The notes under the pieces: generated by a model
What the model saw: only the letters and a program-made list of their open reading frames with translations
Database searches by the model: none
Told to the model about the DNA's origin: nothing
Made by a program: the position numbers and the translations under genes
Shown: positions 40,425-52,559 of the stretch, in pieces
Layout: the number at the start of each line of letters is the position of its first letter
Position numbering within the stretch: position 1 is the stretch's first letter
Assembly (NCBI GenBank): GCA_012934845.2
Contig: WNNJ02001500.1
Location: 99,985-163,984, forward strand
Source of the DNA: Pomphorhynchus laevis
Lineage: Eukaryota > Acanthocephala > Palaeacanthocephala > Echinorhynchida > Pomphorhynchidae
Reading direction: 5' to 3'
DNA length: 64,000 nt

Positions 40425-42990
40425 ATGGGAAGTAATCAAGGGCCTTTTTCACTGAATATCCTTCAGTGGAATTCGGGAGGTGCTTCCGCCCTTAGCCTTC
40501 TATCTGGTAGAGATGCAGATGTTATAGTCCTTCAGGAGACGCGGTCTATCCGTCTCCCCCAGGATATTACTCGATTTATCCCTAAGCACATATACACCCA
40601 CTTTACTCCTTACATAACCCCCCCTCACTCCTCTTCATCTCAAGGTCTTTTAACCCTAGTAAAAAGCTCATTAAGATCATCCCTCCTATTAAACTACTCT
40701 TGTCCAGCCCTATCTTGTTTAGCTATATCACTTTGTAAGAACGGTAAGCGTATAAGCATAGCCAATGTCTATATTCGGCCAGGAGAAATTCACAAGAACC
40801 GTGACCTCCTGGATCAAATATTGGGGAGCGGTTATGACATGTTACTTGGTGACTTCAACGACAGAACTGGTCGTTGGATTAATGCAGCACTCCGAAGAGC
40901 AAGGATCGACTATCTTATTCATAAACCACCTTCCCCAACCTTTCATTGCTTTACAACAAATTCTCTCCTCGACATATTACTGCTACATAAGATGTGGTTG
41001 TTGAAACCCATTTGCACCGAGCAGTCGCGTCAACAACAGACCACCTCTCATGACCTAATTCGCTGGAGGCTAGAGGACGATACGTTGCTTAGAAGGTTTC
41101 ACTTTGACCCTATTAGAGTGGTCTTCTTTCAGGCAGCTATCCAACTCGTCCCCAGAATTAGAATTGAGAGTTTGACCGAATTTAACTCCTACCTCTCATC
41201 GCAAGCTACCGCGATCCTTTCGACTACCTATAAAGGTCGAATATACAATCCTACTCCAACAAAGCTCAAGGTCCTAGCTAAAATGTTACACCTTTCCAAT
41301 CTCTCTGTTTCTGCCAGACAGATCCTCTCGAATGAATATTGGAGCTCTAGATATAGGCTCCAGCTGAGCAGGGATAGGGCAAGCATTGCTCACCTAAACC
41401 CTTCTCAGGCTTCCTTCTGGAAGATATTCAAGAAGGAGAAGTTTGTCTGCTGGAAGGATAGAGCCTTGGTTTGGATTGGTAGCATAGGCCTTGACAAAGT
41501 TTTAGAGGAGTCACTTTCCTTACATAATTATGGAGCCACTCAATCTCCCCAACCAATCCCGCCTTGGTGTGACTTCAGGAGTAGGGACTTATCTGTTACA
41601 GATATCCTTAACTCCTGGGGATCACTCCCGGGCACCTCCAAATCCCACGCGCCACTCACCACTCGTGTCTGTCAGCTTTTGACATACAGTCAGAGAAAGG
41701 AGGTCGCCATCACAATGATATTAGCCTCCCCGTCTGACATAGCGGACATCAACATCAGCCGTCGAGTTATTTTACCTAAAAAGAGATTAATCACTTGTCC
41801 AAAAGATCTGCGGCCTATCTAGATTCAAAACGCCCTCATATCCATCTACGAGAAAGCGCTTGCGCGTAGAATTTGCGTTCATTTATGTAGGTGTAATTTG
41901 ATCCCACTGAGTTTTTCATGGGTTTGTCAAAGGGCGCTCGGTCCATTTTAGCAATTGGTGAGGTGCATCAGTTTTGTCAGGATAATAGTCATCAGCTTGC
42001 TGTGGCTGTTTTTCTTGATTTTTCAGCTGCATTTGACCGGATCTCCATTCCCTTCGTTATCTCCTCTCTCAGGTCCCTCGGGTTGCCTGCGAGAATTGTT
42101 AACAGGGTGGAGATATTGTTGTACACCAAGCGGTTCTACTATGAAGACGACCCTGATGCGCGTCAGTTCTACCCTATTACGGGTGTACCTCAAGGATCCT
42201 CACTTTCTCCTATCTTATATCTTGCTGCATCCATTGTACTATTCAAGAATTTTAAACGTGATTAACATCTAGTGGTATATGCTGATGATACCACAGCCTT
42301 GTTCTCTGGACGCAGGTGCAAAGATGTAATCTCTGACATTAGCCGTTTCTTTTTAAGATTAACAGATCAGTTGCCCCCATCCAATCTTATTTAAAACTTC
42401 TCTAAATCGCTGGTGGCAGTCTTTAATTGCGTTCCTGTCACCAAATAGAAACTTAAGAGACTAGCACTCTCTGCACTCTCCTCCATTTTGCAGCATCAAC
42501 CACTCCCCATCTTCACGAGTCGAGTAAAATATCTGGGGTTCACCGTTACGGTGAATTGGTCGGCGAAAGCTGACCTGGATAGACTTAAACGTATCCTGAA
42601 GAAAGCTAGGTGGGCTCTGAAACGGTCTCAGCATCTGTCATTGAATGGGATTACCCAAGTGCGCCTCTGGGGTACTTGGGCTATCTCGGGATTAGTCTTC
42701 TTCTCACGAGGACGTCCCCCAGAACAAAGACTAAGGTTTCTCAAGCTCCTCATCTCGAGATTACCAACCATAGTCCGCCTTGACTGGACTCTTAGTGGTG
42801 TGAGAGACCCCGAATGGTTCAGTCAGAGGACGGCGCGCTGGTGCGGCCGAGGGGCTCAGATCCCTCTGGACCTGAGGCCGTGAATATAAGTTGAAGATTT
42901 CAAAATACTTGTCGTGAACGGCTTCTATTTAAAGTTGTCTTTTGCATGTTTTTGTTTCTTAAGTTTTTATCGGTTGTATAGTTATTAATA
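40425..42990 (+). pseudogene. LINE ORF2, nearly full-length but interrupted
   Basis: The frame is open from 40,425 to 41,822: QWNSGGASALSLLSGRDADV, LQETRS, VYIRPGEIHK, GDFNDRTGRW and TTSHDLIRW, through the linker to CPKDLRPI, where a TAG replaces a Ser codon. RT continues with FLDFSAAFDRIS and TGVPQGSSLSP (41,918-42,265), a stop after FKRD, VYADDTTALFS in another frame (about 42,270), then the C-terminus at 42,488-42,883. The 3' end near 42,990 has a TTACTTACTT tail. Only a handful of changes separate it from the intact copy, so it is a relatively young insertion. Confidence 0.85.
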
Positions 42991-43192
42991 AAACCCTTAC
43001 TTACTTAAAGATATTTCACGGTAAAATAAAGTTATACGTAAAATGTAAGGAGAAGAGATTGCACTCAAAGAAATAACGGTGATGTGCCGATTATTGCTCA
43101 ACGCATAGGTAATAAATATCTTCATTAAAAAATATTGATATTTTGTTATTGTCATTTCTCCTTTTATTAAATAAATAGCGAGCAATTCATTA

Positions 43193-43715
43193 CTTTGTGC
43201 GGGTCAAAAGAAGGTATCGAATTAGTTGTACGAGATATGCTTGAAACCTTTATTAATTTGCACTCGTCCAGTTTACTTCTAATTGATGCACAGAATGAAT
43301 TTAATAGAATTAGCTTCCCTTAATATAAGTATGTCATGCTTTAACGCGATTGCTGCAGAATACGTATAGTTTAGATCATATCTTAGCTATTTACGATGAT
43401 TATATGCTATCAAATGAGGGTTTCACCAAATGGAATCATTCGGCTATGGTAGCCTTTGCGGCAGCAACAATACCCTAATGCATTGAATAGACGAGCTGCA
43501 TCGTCAAATAAAACAGCCTTGGTATGCAGATGATGTATCTTCTGCTTGTTCACACAGGAATGCTTATGCTTATTTCAAGTCGTTGCAATCTATAAGGTCG
43601 CAATATGAGTTTCATGCTAATATCAACAAGTATACAGCCATGGTCAATGCCAACATTATCTTTGAATGTGCATTACTTGCTATCTTAGGGATTCATGGGG
43701 TCTCTAACGGTATAG
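43193..43715 (+). pseudogene. REL-endonuclease LINE, RT fragment
   Basis: Reading across frames gives LCAGQKEGIELVVRDML and LLLIDAQNEFNR (motif A region), then NEGFTKWNHSAMVAFAAATIP (motif B with the QGD changed to KWN), and WYADDVSSACSHRNAYAYF (motif C). The order and residues match copies 1-3 at the left of the window. It is closed at both ends, with many stops. Confidence 0.65.
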
Positions 43716-43855
43716 AATAAAATAACAAAATAAGTGGACTCATGCATCAAAAACATGTAAGTGTTAATGTGAATGGTTTTCTTCCCTAGAAAATTTTCTT
43801 CATAAATAAAACGTGTTTTAGATATAAAAATATACACGATATCATACAAACAACG

Positions 43856-43935
43856 ATCTATACAACGATTTTACAACGATCTATACGACGATTTTACAAC
43901 GATCTATACGACGATCATACAGCGATCAAACAACG
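43856..43935. repeat. Degenerate 22-bp tandem repeat
   Basis: Three to four units resembling ACAACGATCTATACGACGAT, the last diverged. It lies just outside the left end of the CAF1 palindrome. Confidence 0.75.
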
Positions 43936-43944
43936 TTTTGAGAA

Positions 43945-46900
43945 CATAAGCTTAAAACTCTTCGTCTTCTGGTTTTGACGGCGAATATTGTGAAGTGGTA
44001 TTCGTTGGATTAAATGTACATGTGTTGTTTACGACTTCTTTTAAATATATTTGATGATGCTGAATGGTGTACTCTGTAAAAATCCGTTTAGGCGCATACA
44101 TTGCGCAATTACCCAAGCTGAATATATGTCCATTAAATCTGTCTATATCGATTGTATTGTGGAAATACATCTAAATATAATATATTAATATAGACGTTAA
44201 AATAATATAGTTTCATTCTAAAATGATTACAATTAAATTTAAATTTACTTGTTCAAAATTTATTTGTAATTTAGTTTATTTACTTGATGATAAGTAAATA
44301 ATTTAGATATCAATAAGTCACTAGACGATTAAATGTAAATGTAATCTGGAATTATGGTTCAATGCTCGTAACCTAATATATAGAAGTCTAATTTGCACCT
44401 TTTTAATATTAACAATCGAGATATTGAGGAATTTGTCTGTTTTAAGAAACTTATTGATTCTAATATTTAAATATTCAAAAGAAAAGTATAGAATAATAAA
44501 AAAACATATATAGAAATTCTAAAGGTATTAACATTTTTAGACTATTTTGATTTCCTATCGATGATCTATTAAATATCATTAGTTTAATTGAAAACCTATA
44601 TGAATATCAATTTTTTAATGAATTATATCTTAATCTAGTTGCGTATCATTGTATTTTAAGTTACTTATAACAGTTGGGACATATTGTTTTGATAATTGAT
44701 TAGTTACCTTCTTTATTCGGAAGAATACTTGTCCAGATAATAAACTATCGCTTCCAAACTGATGTGATTGTCCAATTCTCGGTATCTAAATCACTTAATA
44801 TTTATACATTCTAAAATTAAAGTTAACCTACGTTTAACTGCCTTGCAACATTCTTTAACCCACCGTGCAAGTTTTCACAGCTTTTCATCAAGTATTTGAT
44901 ATCAAAAACGATCGGAAAATATACTTTTAGTAAATTGAAAAATTCATTATCGGTTTCTGGCAATGCTGCATTTGTAAGCATTTTTGTTAAATATCCAAAA
45001 TCACTGCCACTACAATTATAAATTACTTTTAAAATGATTCAAGATAACACAATATTCTTACCCGTGAAATGCTATAAATACCACAGAATCCGAAAATAAC
45101 GCACCTGATGTTGTTAGCAGATATGCAAAATCAAACGGATCTATGCCGTCATCTATAAGCAGCGTAAAATCAATGCCTGCATTTGACAATAATTCGATTG
45201 ACTCTTGTGCATACATGTCTTCTCTAAGTAAAAGGATATATTTAAAAAATATATATTTATTGAATATCAATGATTTTTTATAAACAACATTTACAAAGAA
45301 AATTTAATAAATTTTCTTTATTTTATTTATAAAATAAAGAAAATTGTATAATAAATACAATTGTATTATAAATTTCATAATAAATAAACTGAAAATCTAT
45401 AGCTGTTTTGTGAATGTGAAATCGAAAAAATAACTGATTTATAACTTATCTGAAATGTTAAATTGCAAATCATGAACGTACATTACAACATCAAAATTAC
45501 AATTTTATATTTTTCAAATATTTTAATGTTATCATTTATTTACTGCACCAAATATGTAGCTTTACAGAAGTGAACTAGTTTGTTACAAAATAGATTTTCA
45601 GTCTATTTTAGCACTAAACACTGATGACTAAAATATGAATTTATAGTATACAATTTTCTTTATTTTATAAATAAAATGAACTTTGTAAATGTTGTTTATA
45701 AAAAATCATTGATATTCAATAAATATATATTTTTTAAATATATCCTTTTACTTAGAGAAGACATGTATGCACAAGAGTCAATCGACCTATTGTCAAATGC
45801 AGGCATTGATTTTACGCTGCTTATAGATGACGGCATAGATCCTTTTGATTTTGCATACCTGCTAACCACATCTCGTGCGTTATTTTCGGATTCTGTGGTA
45901 TTTATAGCATTTCACGGGTAAGAATATTGTGTTATCTTGAATCATTTTAAAAGTAATTTATAATTGTAGTGGCAGTGATTTTGGATATTTAACAAAAATG
46001 CTTACAAATGCAGCATTGCCAGAAACCGATAATGAATTTTTCAATTTACTAAAAGTATATTTTCCGATCGTTTTTGATATCAAATACTTGATGAAAAGCT
46101 GTGAAAACTTGCACGGTGGGTTACAGAATGTTGCAAGGCAGTTAAACGTAGGTAAACTTAAATTTTAGAATGTATAAATATTTAGTGATTTAGATACCGA
46201 GAATTGGACAATCACATCAGTCTGGAAGCGATAGTTTATTATCTGGACAAGTATTCTTCCGAATAAAGAAGGTAACTAATCAATTATCAAAACAATATGT
46301 CCCAACTGTTATAAGTAACTTAAAATACAATGATACGCAACTAGATTAAGATATAATTCATTAAAAAATTGATATTCATATAGGTTTTCAATTAAACTAA
46401 AGATATTTAATAGATCATCGATAGGAAATCAAAATAGTCTAAAAATGTTAATACCTTTAGAATTTCTATATATGTTTTTTTATTATTCTATACTTTTCTT
46501 TTGAATATTTAAATATTAGAATCAATAAGTTTCTTAAAACAGACAAATTCCTCAATATCTCGATTGTTAATATTAAAAAGGTGCAAATTAGACTTCTATA
46601 TATTAGGTTACGAGCATTGAACCATAATTCCAGATTACATTTACATTTAATCGTCTAGTGACTTATTGATATCTAAATTATTTACTTATCATCAAGTAAA
46701 TAAACTAAATTACAAATAAATTTTGAACAAGCAAATTTAAATTTAATTGTAATCATTTTAGAATGAAACTATATTATTTTAATGTCTATATTAATATATT
46801 ATATTTAGATGTATTTCCACAATACAATCGATATAGACAGATTTAATGGACATATATTCAGCTTGGGTAATTGCGCAATGTATGCGCCTAAACGGATTTT

Positions 46901-47030
46901 TACAGAGTACACCATTCAGCATCATCAACAATACTTAAAAGAAGTCGTAGCCACCGGATGTACATTCAATCCAACTGATAACACTTCACAAAAATCGTCT
47001 TCAATAACAGAAGAAGAAGAGTTTGAAGCT
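43945..47030. repeat. Palindrome with two inverted CAF1 copies
   Basis: Left arm about 43,945-45,350 and right arm about 45,650-47,030 are reverse complements, including introns and intergenic DNA. Paired coordinates sum to 90,979 across the exons (45,058 with 45,921; 44,170 with 46,809). The non-matching centre is about 300 bp. Differences are scattered single bases. Confidence 0.93.
43952..45223 (-). pseudogene. CAF1/CNOT7-like deadenylase, 5'-truncated, left copy
   Basis: CNOT7/CAF1 is the DEDD-type 3'-5' exonuclease of the CCR4-NOT complex that shortens mRNA poly(A) tails. Four exons are visible on the minus strand: 45,223-45,062 (EDMYAQESIELLSNAG), 45,009-44,832 (GSDFGYLTKMLTN, FDIKYLMKSCENLHGG), 44,785-44,708 (IPRIGQSHQFGSDSLLSG) and 44,170-43,952 (MYFHNTIDIDRFNGHIFSLG). 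GT-AG junctions fit and phases agree. The nuclease Asp in SDFGYL and in GSDSLL and the preceding His are kept, but the exons encoding about the first 96 residues, with the catalytic D-x-E pair, are absent. A GAA-to-TAA change gives an earlier stop than in the right copy. Probably non-catalytic or dead. Confidence 0.82.
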
Positions 47031-47069
47031 CATCGAAGAAAGGTTATTGAATTCTACATGAAAAAGTGA
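45756..47069 (+). pseudogene. CAF1/CNOT7-like deadenylase, 5'-truncated, right copy
   Basis: Mirror of the left copy, with exons 45,756-45,917, 45,970-46,147, 46,194-46,271 and 46,809-47,069. Introns are 52, 46 and 537 bp, all GT-AG. The spliced reading keeps the CAF1 order: EDMYAQESIDLLSNAG, IAFHGGSDFGYL (third catalytic Asp), FPIVFDIKYLMKSC, RIGQSHQSGSDSLLSG (His and last Asp), and FFRIKKMYFHNTID. The C-terminus is an acidic, basic-ended tail (EEEEFEAHRRKVIEFYMKK). Exon 1-type sequence with the first Asp and Glu is not found upstream: the palindrome centre intervenes. Exon A begins with an acceptor (TTACTTAG), so a missing upstream exon is expected. The upstream Met at 45,676 lies in intron-like DNA. 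Confidence 0.85.
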
Positions 47070-48040
47070 TAAGTAAGCAGATGATAACAATAATTATTAT
47101 TGAGAACTTGCGGTTAATTGTTTTGTTAACATTCAACATAAGTTTTGATTTTTTCATTTATCAATTTCAGCAAAATATGGCTTTAACTGCAGCTTATAAC
47201 TTGGGTTAATAAAATTTAGTAATTAATAAAATATTTTATGAAAATTAATTATTAAATAATAAGATTTGATCAATTTTAAAAACATATCGCACTATTTCTA
47301 GATGAAAATTTTCAATTTTATCATAAAATATATAAATATTAAAAAAATCACTATTCTCACACTCAACTTTTAGATGCGTTTTTTATTATTGAAAGAGATC
47401 AAGTAGGGAAGACAATTCATTGAGATCAAATAAAGGTATTTTGCAAATCAATATTGCCTATTTGAATTATAAGAATTTGGCAAAATCTTCGTTGTTGAAA
47501 ATTGAAATAAACGAGATAACAGCATCACAAGAGAAAAGTATACAAAGCACAAACTTATGATAACTGGTCTGTAAAAATACCAAGTGGTCATTGTGCTTTG
47601 AAGTTTGCGTAGCTGATGATTATGATAGTGATCAGCAAAATATTTTTAAGTTTACTACCGTCTTTCACAATTTACTCTTTCAGATGGTGAATATAATATT
47701 ATTTAAAAATTTGTAAAACGTTTTTGCAAATGATTTACAAATCATTTATAGATATTGTTATATACAGATCTGAAGCTTCTTTTATTAAATATGGAGTTAT
47801 TCGATGGGTTTGTGCAATCACGTTGTTAGTAATGTCATCTACAGTAGACCGTTGATGCTATTTAAAGATGGCAAGTGATATAAATTATGTAACTAACCAT
47901 ATAAAGAAAATAAATAGAATGGTAACTCACTGAATGAAGAGGCTTTAATAAATAAAAAAAATAAAGAAAATTAAAATTTTAGATGTTTTATAACGTGCAC
48001 AACCCAATTGTAGGTATTTTCACTGTTTTTGAATAGCTTG
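47070..48040. other. AT-rich spacer, 3' flank of CAF1
   Basis: Contains AATAAA-type signals at about 47,208 and 47,223 that could serve the right CAF1 copy. No other gene or repeat is recognised. Confidence 0.4.
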
Positions 48041-48303
48041 TTTTATTACCGAAATTGAAATGTTATAAAGGTAAATCAGATATATTTGAAGACATACAGC
48101 TCTATTTTTAACAGAATAATCTTTATACAAATAAAGTTTATTACTATTTAAAAAAATAATATTTCTTTATTTTATACAATAGTATAAAATAAATATTGTT
48201 ATATATATTAATCAAGCTTGTTAGTAAAAACCTTGGTATGATAAAATATCGCAGGTGTATTGGATATTATAATTGACATTATTTTATTTTAGGTCAACTA
48301 CGA

Positions 48304-49600
48304 ATGCTATGCAATAATGCTGGAATGAGACACTTGAAGAAAGTATCATCGCTTGTTTATTGGGCGAAAAACTCAAAACCTGTACAAAGACAATATTATA
48401 ATTTGTACCCACTATTTATGTCGTCAAAAACTATGTTATTTTACACTGTTATAGAACGTTATATAAAATATTTTACTCAAATCTTTGATGATTATACATT
48501 AATGTTTAATTTCAAAAAATTTCAATATTTAAAGCCAATCTTTCCTAGATAATAGTCAAAATAGATATTGCAAAAAATAGACAAAAATTTAAAACTCATA
48601 CCGTTAACAAGGACAATATTGTCATTTGTAGCAACTACGTATGTCATCAAAACACCTTTTTTGAATTTAAAAGATTTAAAAATACAAGTAGCTTAGTTGT
48701 AGGAATGATAATTAATTTGTTTAAATATGATAAACATATTCATTATACACGAAATCATATATAATGTTTTGAGCAATAAAATCGTTTATTAATTTATAGA
48801 TCGTCTATAAAATTATTGAAAAATCGTTTATAAAATTTGTTACACAAACTCAAGCTAAATTTTAAGAGGTTTCAATATTCAAAGACAATCATTTCTTGAG
48901 CAAAAGTCAACATTTATATATTAAAATATAAACAGCATTAAAACATCTATAATGTTATAGCATTCTTAGATTTTATATATTTACACATGATATTTTATGC
49001 TACGTCCCTCCGTATGAAGTGTCATAATAAAGAATTCGTGTCATTAACCTGAGAAGTATTATTAACCTACTGCCGTTTTTTAACGCTGTGGAAAATAAAA
49101 ATAAATTAAATAATTACAAGGCGAGAACAAATCAAGAGGATAACAAAAGTTTGTCGAGATATGAAACAAATTTATCTCCTTACAATTAAAAATGTGCAAC
49201 ATAGCTTTGCAACCATTTTCCGCAGAATGTGCTGACAATTTTCTGATCGGTCGTGGAACTTCAAAGGAATACCCGAAATTAATTTTAAGAAATTTCAAAT
49301 ATTTAAAGACAATATTTCATAGAGTAATGGTCAACATAGGTATTGCAAAAAATAAACAACATTTAAACATATATATAATGTTATAACATTATTATATTTT
49401 TCTAGACCCACCCAGACTGATTAGTAGCGTCCTGCTGTATCAAAAGTAAGATCAATACCTGTGAGGATAATATCGTGCCACAATGGGAAAAATTTCAGCT
49501 CACAGATGCAATCAAATACAATTACATTATTATATGTTATATTTTTAAACACGATATTTTATTTTATGTCTCTCTGAATGAAGTATCATAATGAATTATA
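48304..49600 (+). repeat. Degenerate internal repeats with a short open frame
   Basis: A block containing TTTCAATATTTAAAG(A/C)CAAT and TTGCAAAAAATA recurs at about 48,515, 48,865 and 49,290. The block TATGAAGT(G/A)TCATAATAAA recurs near 49,012 and 49,580. The open frame 48,304-48,552 (82 aa, mirrored at 63,555-63,737) is in the first block; it has no recognised domain and is not kept intact in the mirror. Confidence 0.5.
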
Positions 49601-49639
49601 ACAACAACAATTTATTGACAATAAAAACAAATAATATAC

Positions 49640-51340
49640 AGACCTGAGTTCTCTTTCAGATAGCCCAAGCAGGTCTTCGGCCAGTTTCGAGATTTGATCT
49701 CTCAACCTGTACTGTGATCTTCCTCGAGGTCTCTTTCTAGAGATTCCAGCCTGGAAAACTCACCGAGGAAGGCGATCCATAGCTTATGACCGAAATGTTT
49801 TGGTCATAACCCATAGCTCATGTCCATAGATTAAGATAAGAACGAAGATTGCGTGGTAAACCGAAAGCTTCGCCCGAAGACTCAACTCCCGCTTAACCAC
49901 GACATATCTGCACAAAGAACGCATGGCTGCACAAATCCGCTTCTCAATCTTCTTGATGTTCCTACCGTCCCTTGAGAACAGTACCCGAGATACTTGAAAT
50001 CCTCCACTTCAGGAAGAACCTTTTCTCCAATCCGGATTAAGTTTGGCAACTGAATCTAAGAGTCAAACACATAGAGACAGTCTTGGAGGTAATAACCAAC
50101 ATCCCTGCCGCTTGGCATGCTATTGTAAATCGATCTAGTTGGCATTGTAAGTCGTCAGGACAAGAAGCCAGCAAAACAACGCCATCTGAAAAAAGCAGAA
50201 ATGCTATCCTGATGGAACCAAACTGAAGTCTGACATCTGTCAGAGCAGCTCGTCTCGAAATTTTGTTCATGTAAACAAGGAACACAAGTGGACACAAACG
50301 GACAACCCTGACGTAGCCAAACGACTACTGCAAATAATTCAGACTTCCTACCTCGAACACAATCACAACTCATACTTTGTTCATACAGAGAAGCGAGCTA
50401 CCCAAAGATAGTGTGGAACTTCATGCTCCTTTAGTACCTTCCAAACCTCTCTCGCGGAACTCGGTCGAACGCAATCTCCAAATCTTCAAAACACATGTAG
50501 ACCGGTTGAGAGGAACTCCCAAGACTGTTCAAGGATAGTTGACAGAGTAAAGAGCTGATCCGTAGTTCCACGACCTTGACGAAAGCCGCATTTTTCTTCT
50601 TGCAACTGTCCTTCATTCATAGGCTGTATCCTTAACTCAAGAACTCTAGCACATAGCTTTTCAGTTTAGCTAAGAAGAGTGATGCCCCTATAATTAGAAC
50701 ACACTCGTCAGTCACATTTCTTAAAAATCGGTACCACCATTCCTGTTTGCCACTCACTTGGAACCTTTCCAGACTTCAATTTAGCATTGAAGATCCGTGT
50801 TAGCCACTTTATGCCAACAACGTCGATAATCTTTAAAGCTCAGGTCAAATCTCGTCAACTCCAGAAGACTTGCCGTTACGAAGTTTTTTAACAACATCAA
50901 TGACTTCTTCCAAAGAGATGAGCTCTTTCGTTGGTTCTTAAGGCTCTACTTCTACAATAGAATTCAAATCGATCGAATTAGGGAGACTCTTAAAATGCTC
51001 TTTCCAACACAAAAATTTCTTTTATGTCAGTCAGCATAGATCACGTATTGTCATAGAGAGTTTGAGGAGTTTTCTACATTACAACACGAAGGTCCTGATC
51101 GTCCCCCAGATCATCTTTGAAGCTGACCTATAATAAAGTTCTAAGTGCTCTCCGAACTTCTCCCAAGCCGCTTTCTTCGCATCGGTAACTGCTCGAGCTG
51201 AAGCTCTCTTTGCCTTTCGCTACTTGTCTACAGCTTCCACTTATTTACCTGACAAAGTTGCCTTATAAGCCAGCTTCTTCTGTTGGACAAAATCTCTAAC
51301 TGTTAATGTCCACCAAGCAGTTCGAGTATTTGCTCCTTAA
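49640..51340 (-). pseudogene. RTE-type LINE, left-arm copy
   Basis: Reading across frames on the minus strand gives EEKCGFRQGRGTTDQLFTL (about 50,560), CFEDLEIAFDRVPRERFG (motif A, about 50,460), LRQGCPL-type motif B (about 50,320) and LLFSDGVVLLASCPDDLQ (motif C, about 50,200), in which the second Asp of ADD is Gly. The C-terminal part runs down to ATATACAGACCTGAG at 49,655. The wording of these blocks matches RTE/Expander-like LINEs known from fish and invertebrates. Many stops are shared with the mirror copy, so it was dead before the palindrome formed. Confidence 0.7.
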
Positions 51341-51644
51341 GACTTGGAATATATAGATATGTAAATATATAAAAATATGTTGGTATCTTTTTGTATCGCC
51401 AAATGCTGATTATGCCTTAAATACTTATGTTCATAATTGAACATATTTATAAATATTATTTATTATTTATGAATGTCATAATGTTAGCAACAAACACTGT
51501 TTTCAAAAATTAAAGAGTATTTCGAAATGAAATACCCTTTAAAGAGTATTTCATAAAAGAGTATTTCGAAATGAACAGTTTTGTATTATTTTATTAATTT
51601 AATAAATGAAGAGTTGAATTTTCTTCGCTTAAAGACATCTGCCT

Positions 51645-51755
51645 GATGAGTTGGAATATAGGTTCTGTTAAGAACGTGATACAGTATTTCAGTCTCATTC
51701 AGGCGGATGTGCTTCTATATCAGGAAGCGAGATCACCCGATTAATTGAAGATATT
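51645..51755 (+). pseudogene. LINE endonuclease N-terminal fragment, left arm
   Basis: Reads LMSWNIGSVKNVIQYFSL then ADVLLYQEARSP, the first two motifs (WN and QE) of an AP-endonuclease-like LINE domain. It stops soon after. Mirrored at 60,290-60,410. Confidence 0.55.
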
Positions 51756-51789
51756 TGGCAGAAAGATCGACGACTACGTTAAACAATTG

Positions 51790-52160
51790 TCTTGGCTATT
51801 ATAAATTCTTACAACTGGTTAAAATCGTTTGGTTATAAAAACTTACAATTAAAACTACTTTTATGGAGGATTAAATCGAATAAAGTCGCAGTTTTAAGAA
51901 AAAACAATTATTACAATGGACGAATTATTACAATCGGCGACGATTTTATAGGAATTACTGGGCGACGATCTAATACGAATTGATTTGCAACAAACTGTGT
52001 TTGGTGGACGATTACATCGAATAACGTTGCAAGTCCAAAGAAAAAACAACTAACTACAACATATCTCCGTACGTCTGAGCAGTGTTCATTGTTGTTCCTG
52101 TTCCGGCCTCTTGTCTTTATTTCTTGTTGCCTCTATTAAACTTTTTAAAATATATTAACG
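51790..52160 (+). repeat. Degenerate duplicated block
   Basis: A segment of about 55 bp (GATTAAATCGAATAAAGTCG and an A-rich tail) recurs about 138 bp later as GATTACATCGAATAACGTTG. Mirrored at about 59,885-60,250. Open frames here look like chance. Confidence 0.5.
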
Positions 52161-52162
52161 TG

Positions 52163-52545
52163 AACAACGTCTAGTGGTATACGCTGATGATACCACATCC
52201 CTGTTCTTTGGACGCAGGTGCAAAGACGTAGTCTCGAACAGTAGCCGATACTTTTTAAGATTAAATATCAGTTAGCCTGGTCCAATCTTATTTTAAACTT
52301 CGCCAAATCACAGGTTGTGGTCTTTTATGGCACCCCTGCAGCAAAGCAAAAACTTAAGAGATTAACACTCTCTGCCTTCTCCCCCATTTTGACTAATCAA
52401 CCACTCCCTACATTTACGAATCGAGTAAAATACCTTGGGTTCACCGCAACGGTGAACTTGACTGCGAAAATTGACTTGGATAGACTTAAACGTACTCTGA
52501 AGAGTGCTATGTGGGCCCTTAATAAGGGCCAGGTGAGCCGTCATA
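52163..52545 (+). pseudogene. Fragment of the 13,940-type LINE, left arm only
   Basis: Reads VYADDTTSLFFGRRCKD (motif C), then VVVFYGTPAAKQKLKRL and RVKYLGFTATVNLTAKIDLD. It matches ORF2 of the intact LINE from YADD on. Most of it is absent from the right arm, where only about 25 bp remain next to a deletion at about 59,850-59,870. Confidence 0.75.
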
Positions 52546-52559
52546 TCGCTTACCCTATA

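Noticed and set aside
45676-45755. Apparent N-terminal extension MNFVNVVYKKSLIFNKY of the right CAF1 copy
   Set aside because: It lies before a good splice acceptor, does not resemble CAF1, and is A/T-rich intron-like DNA mirrored on the left.
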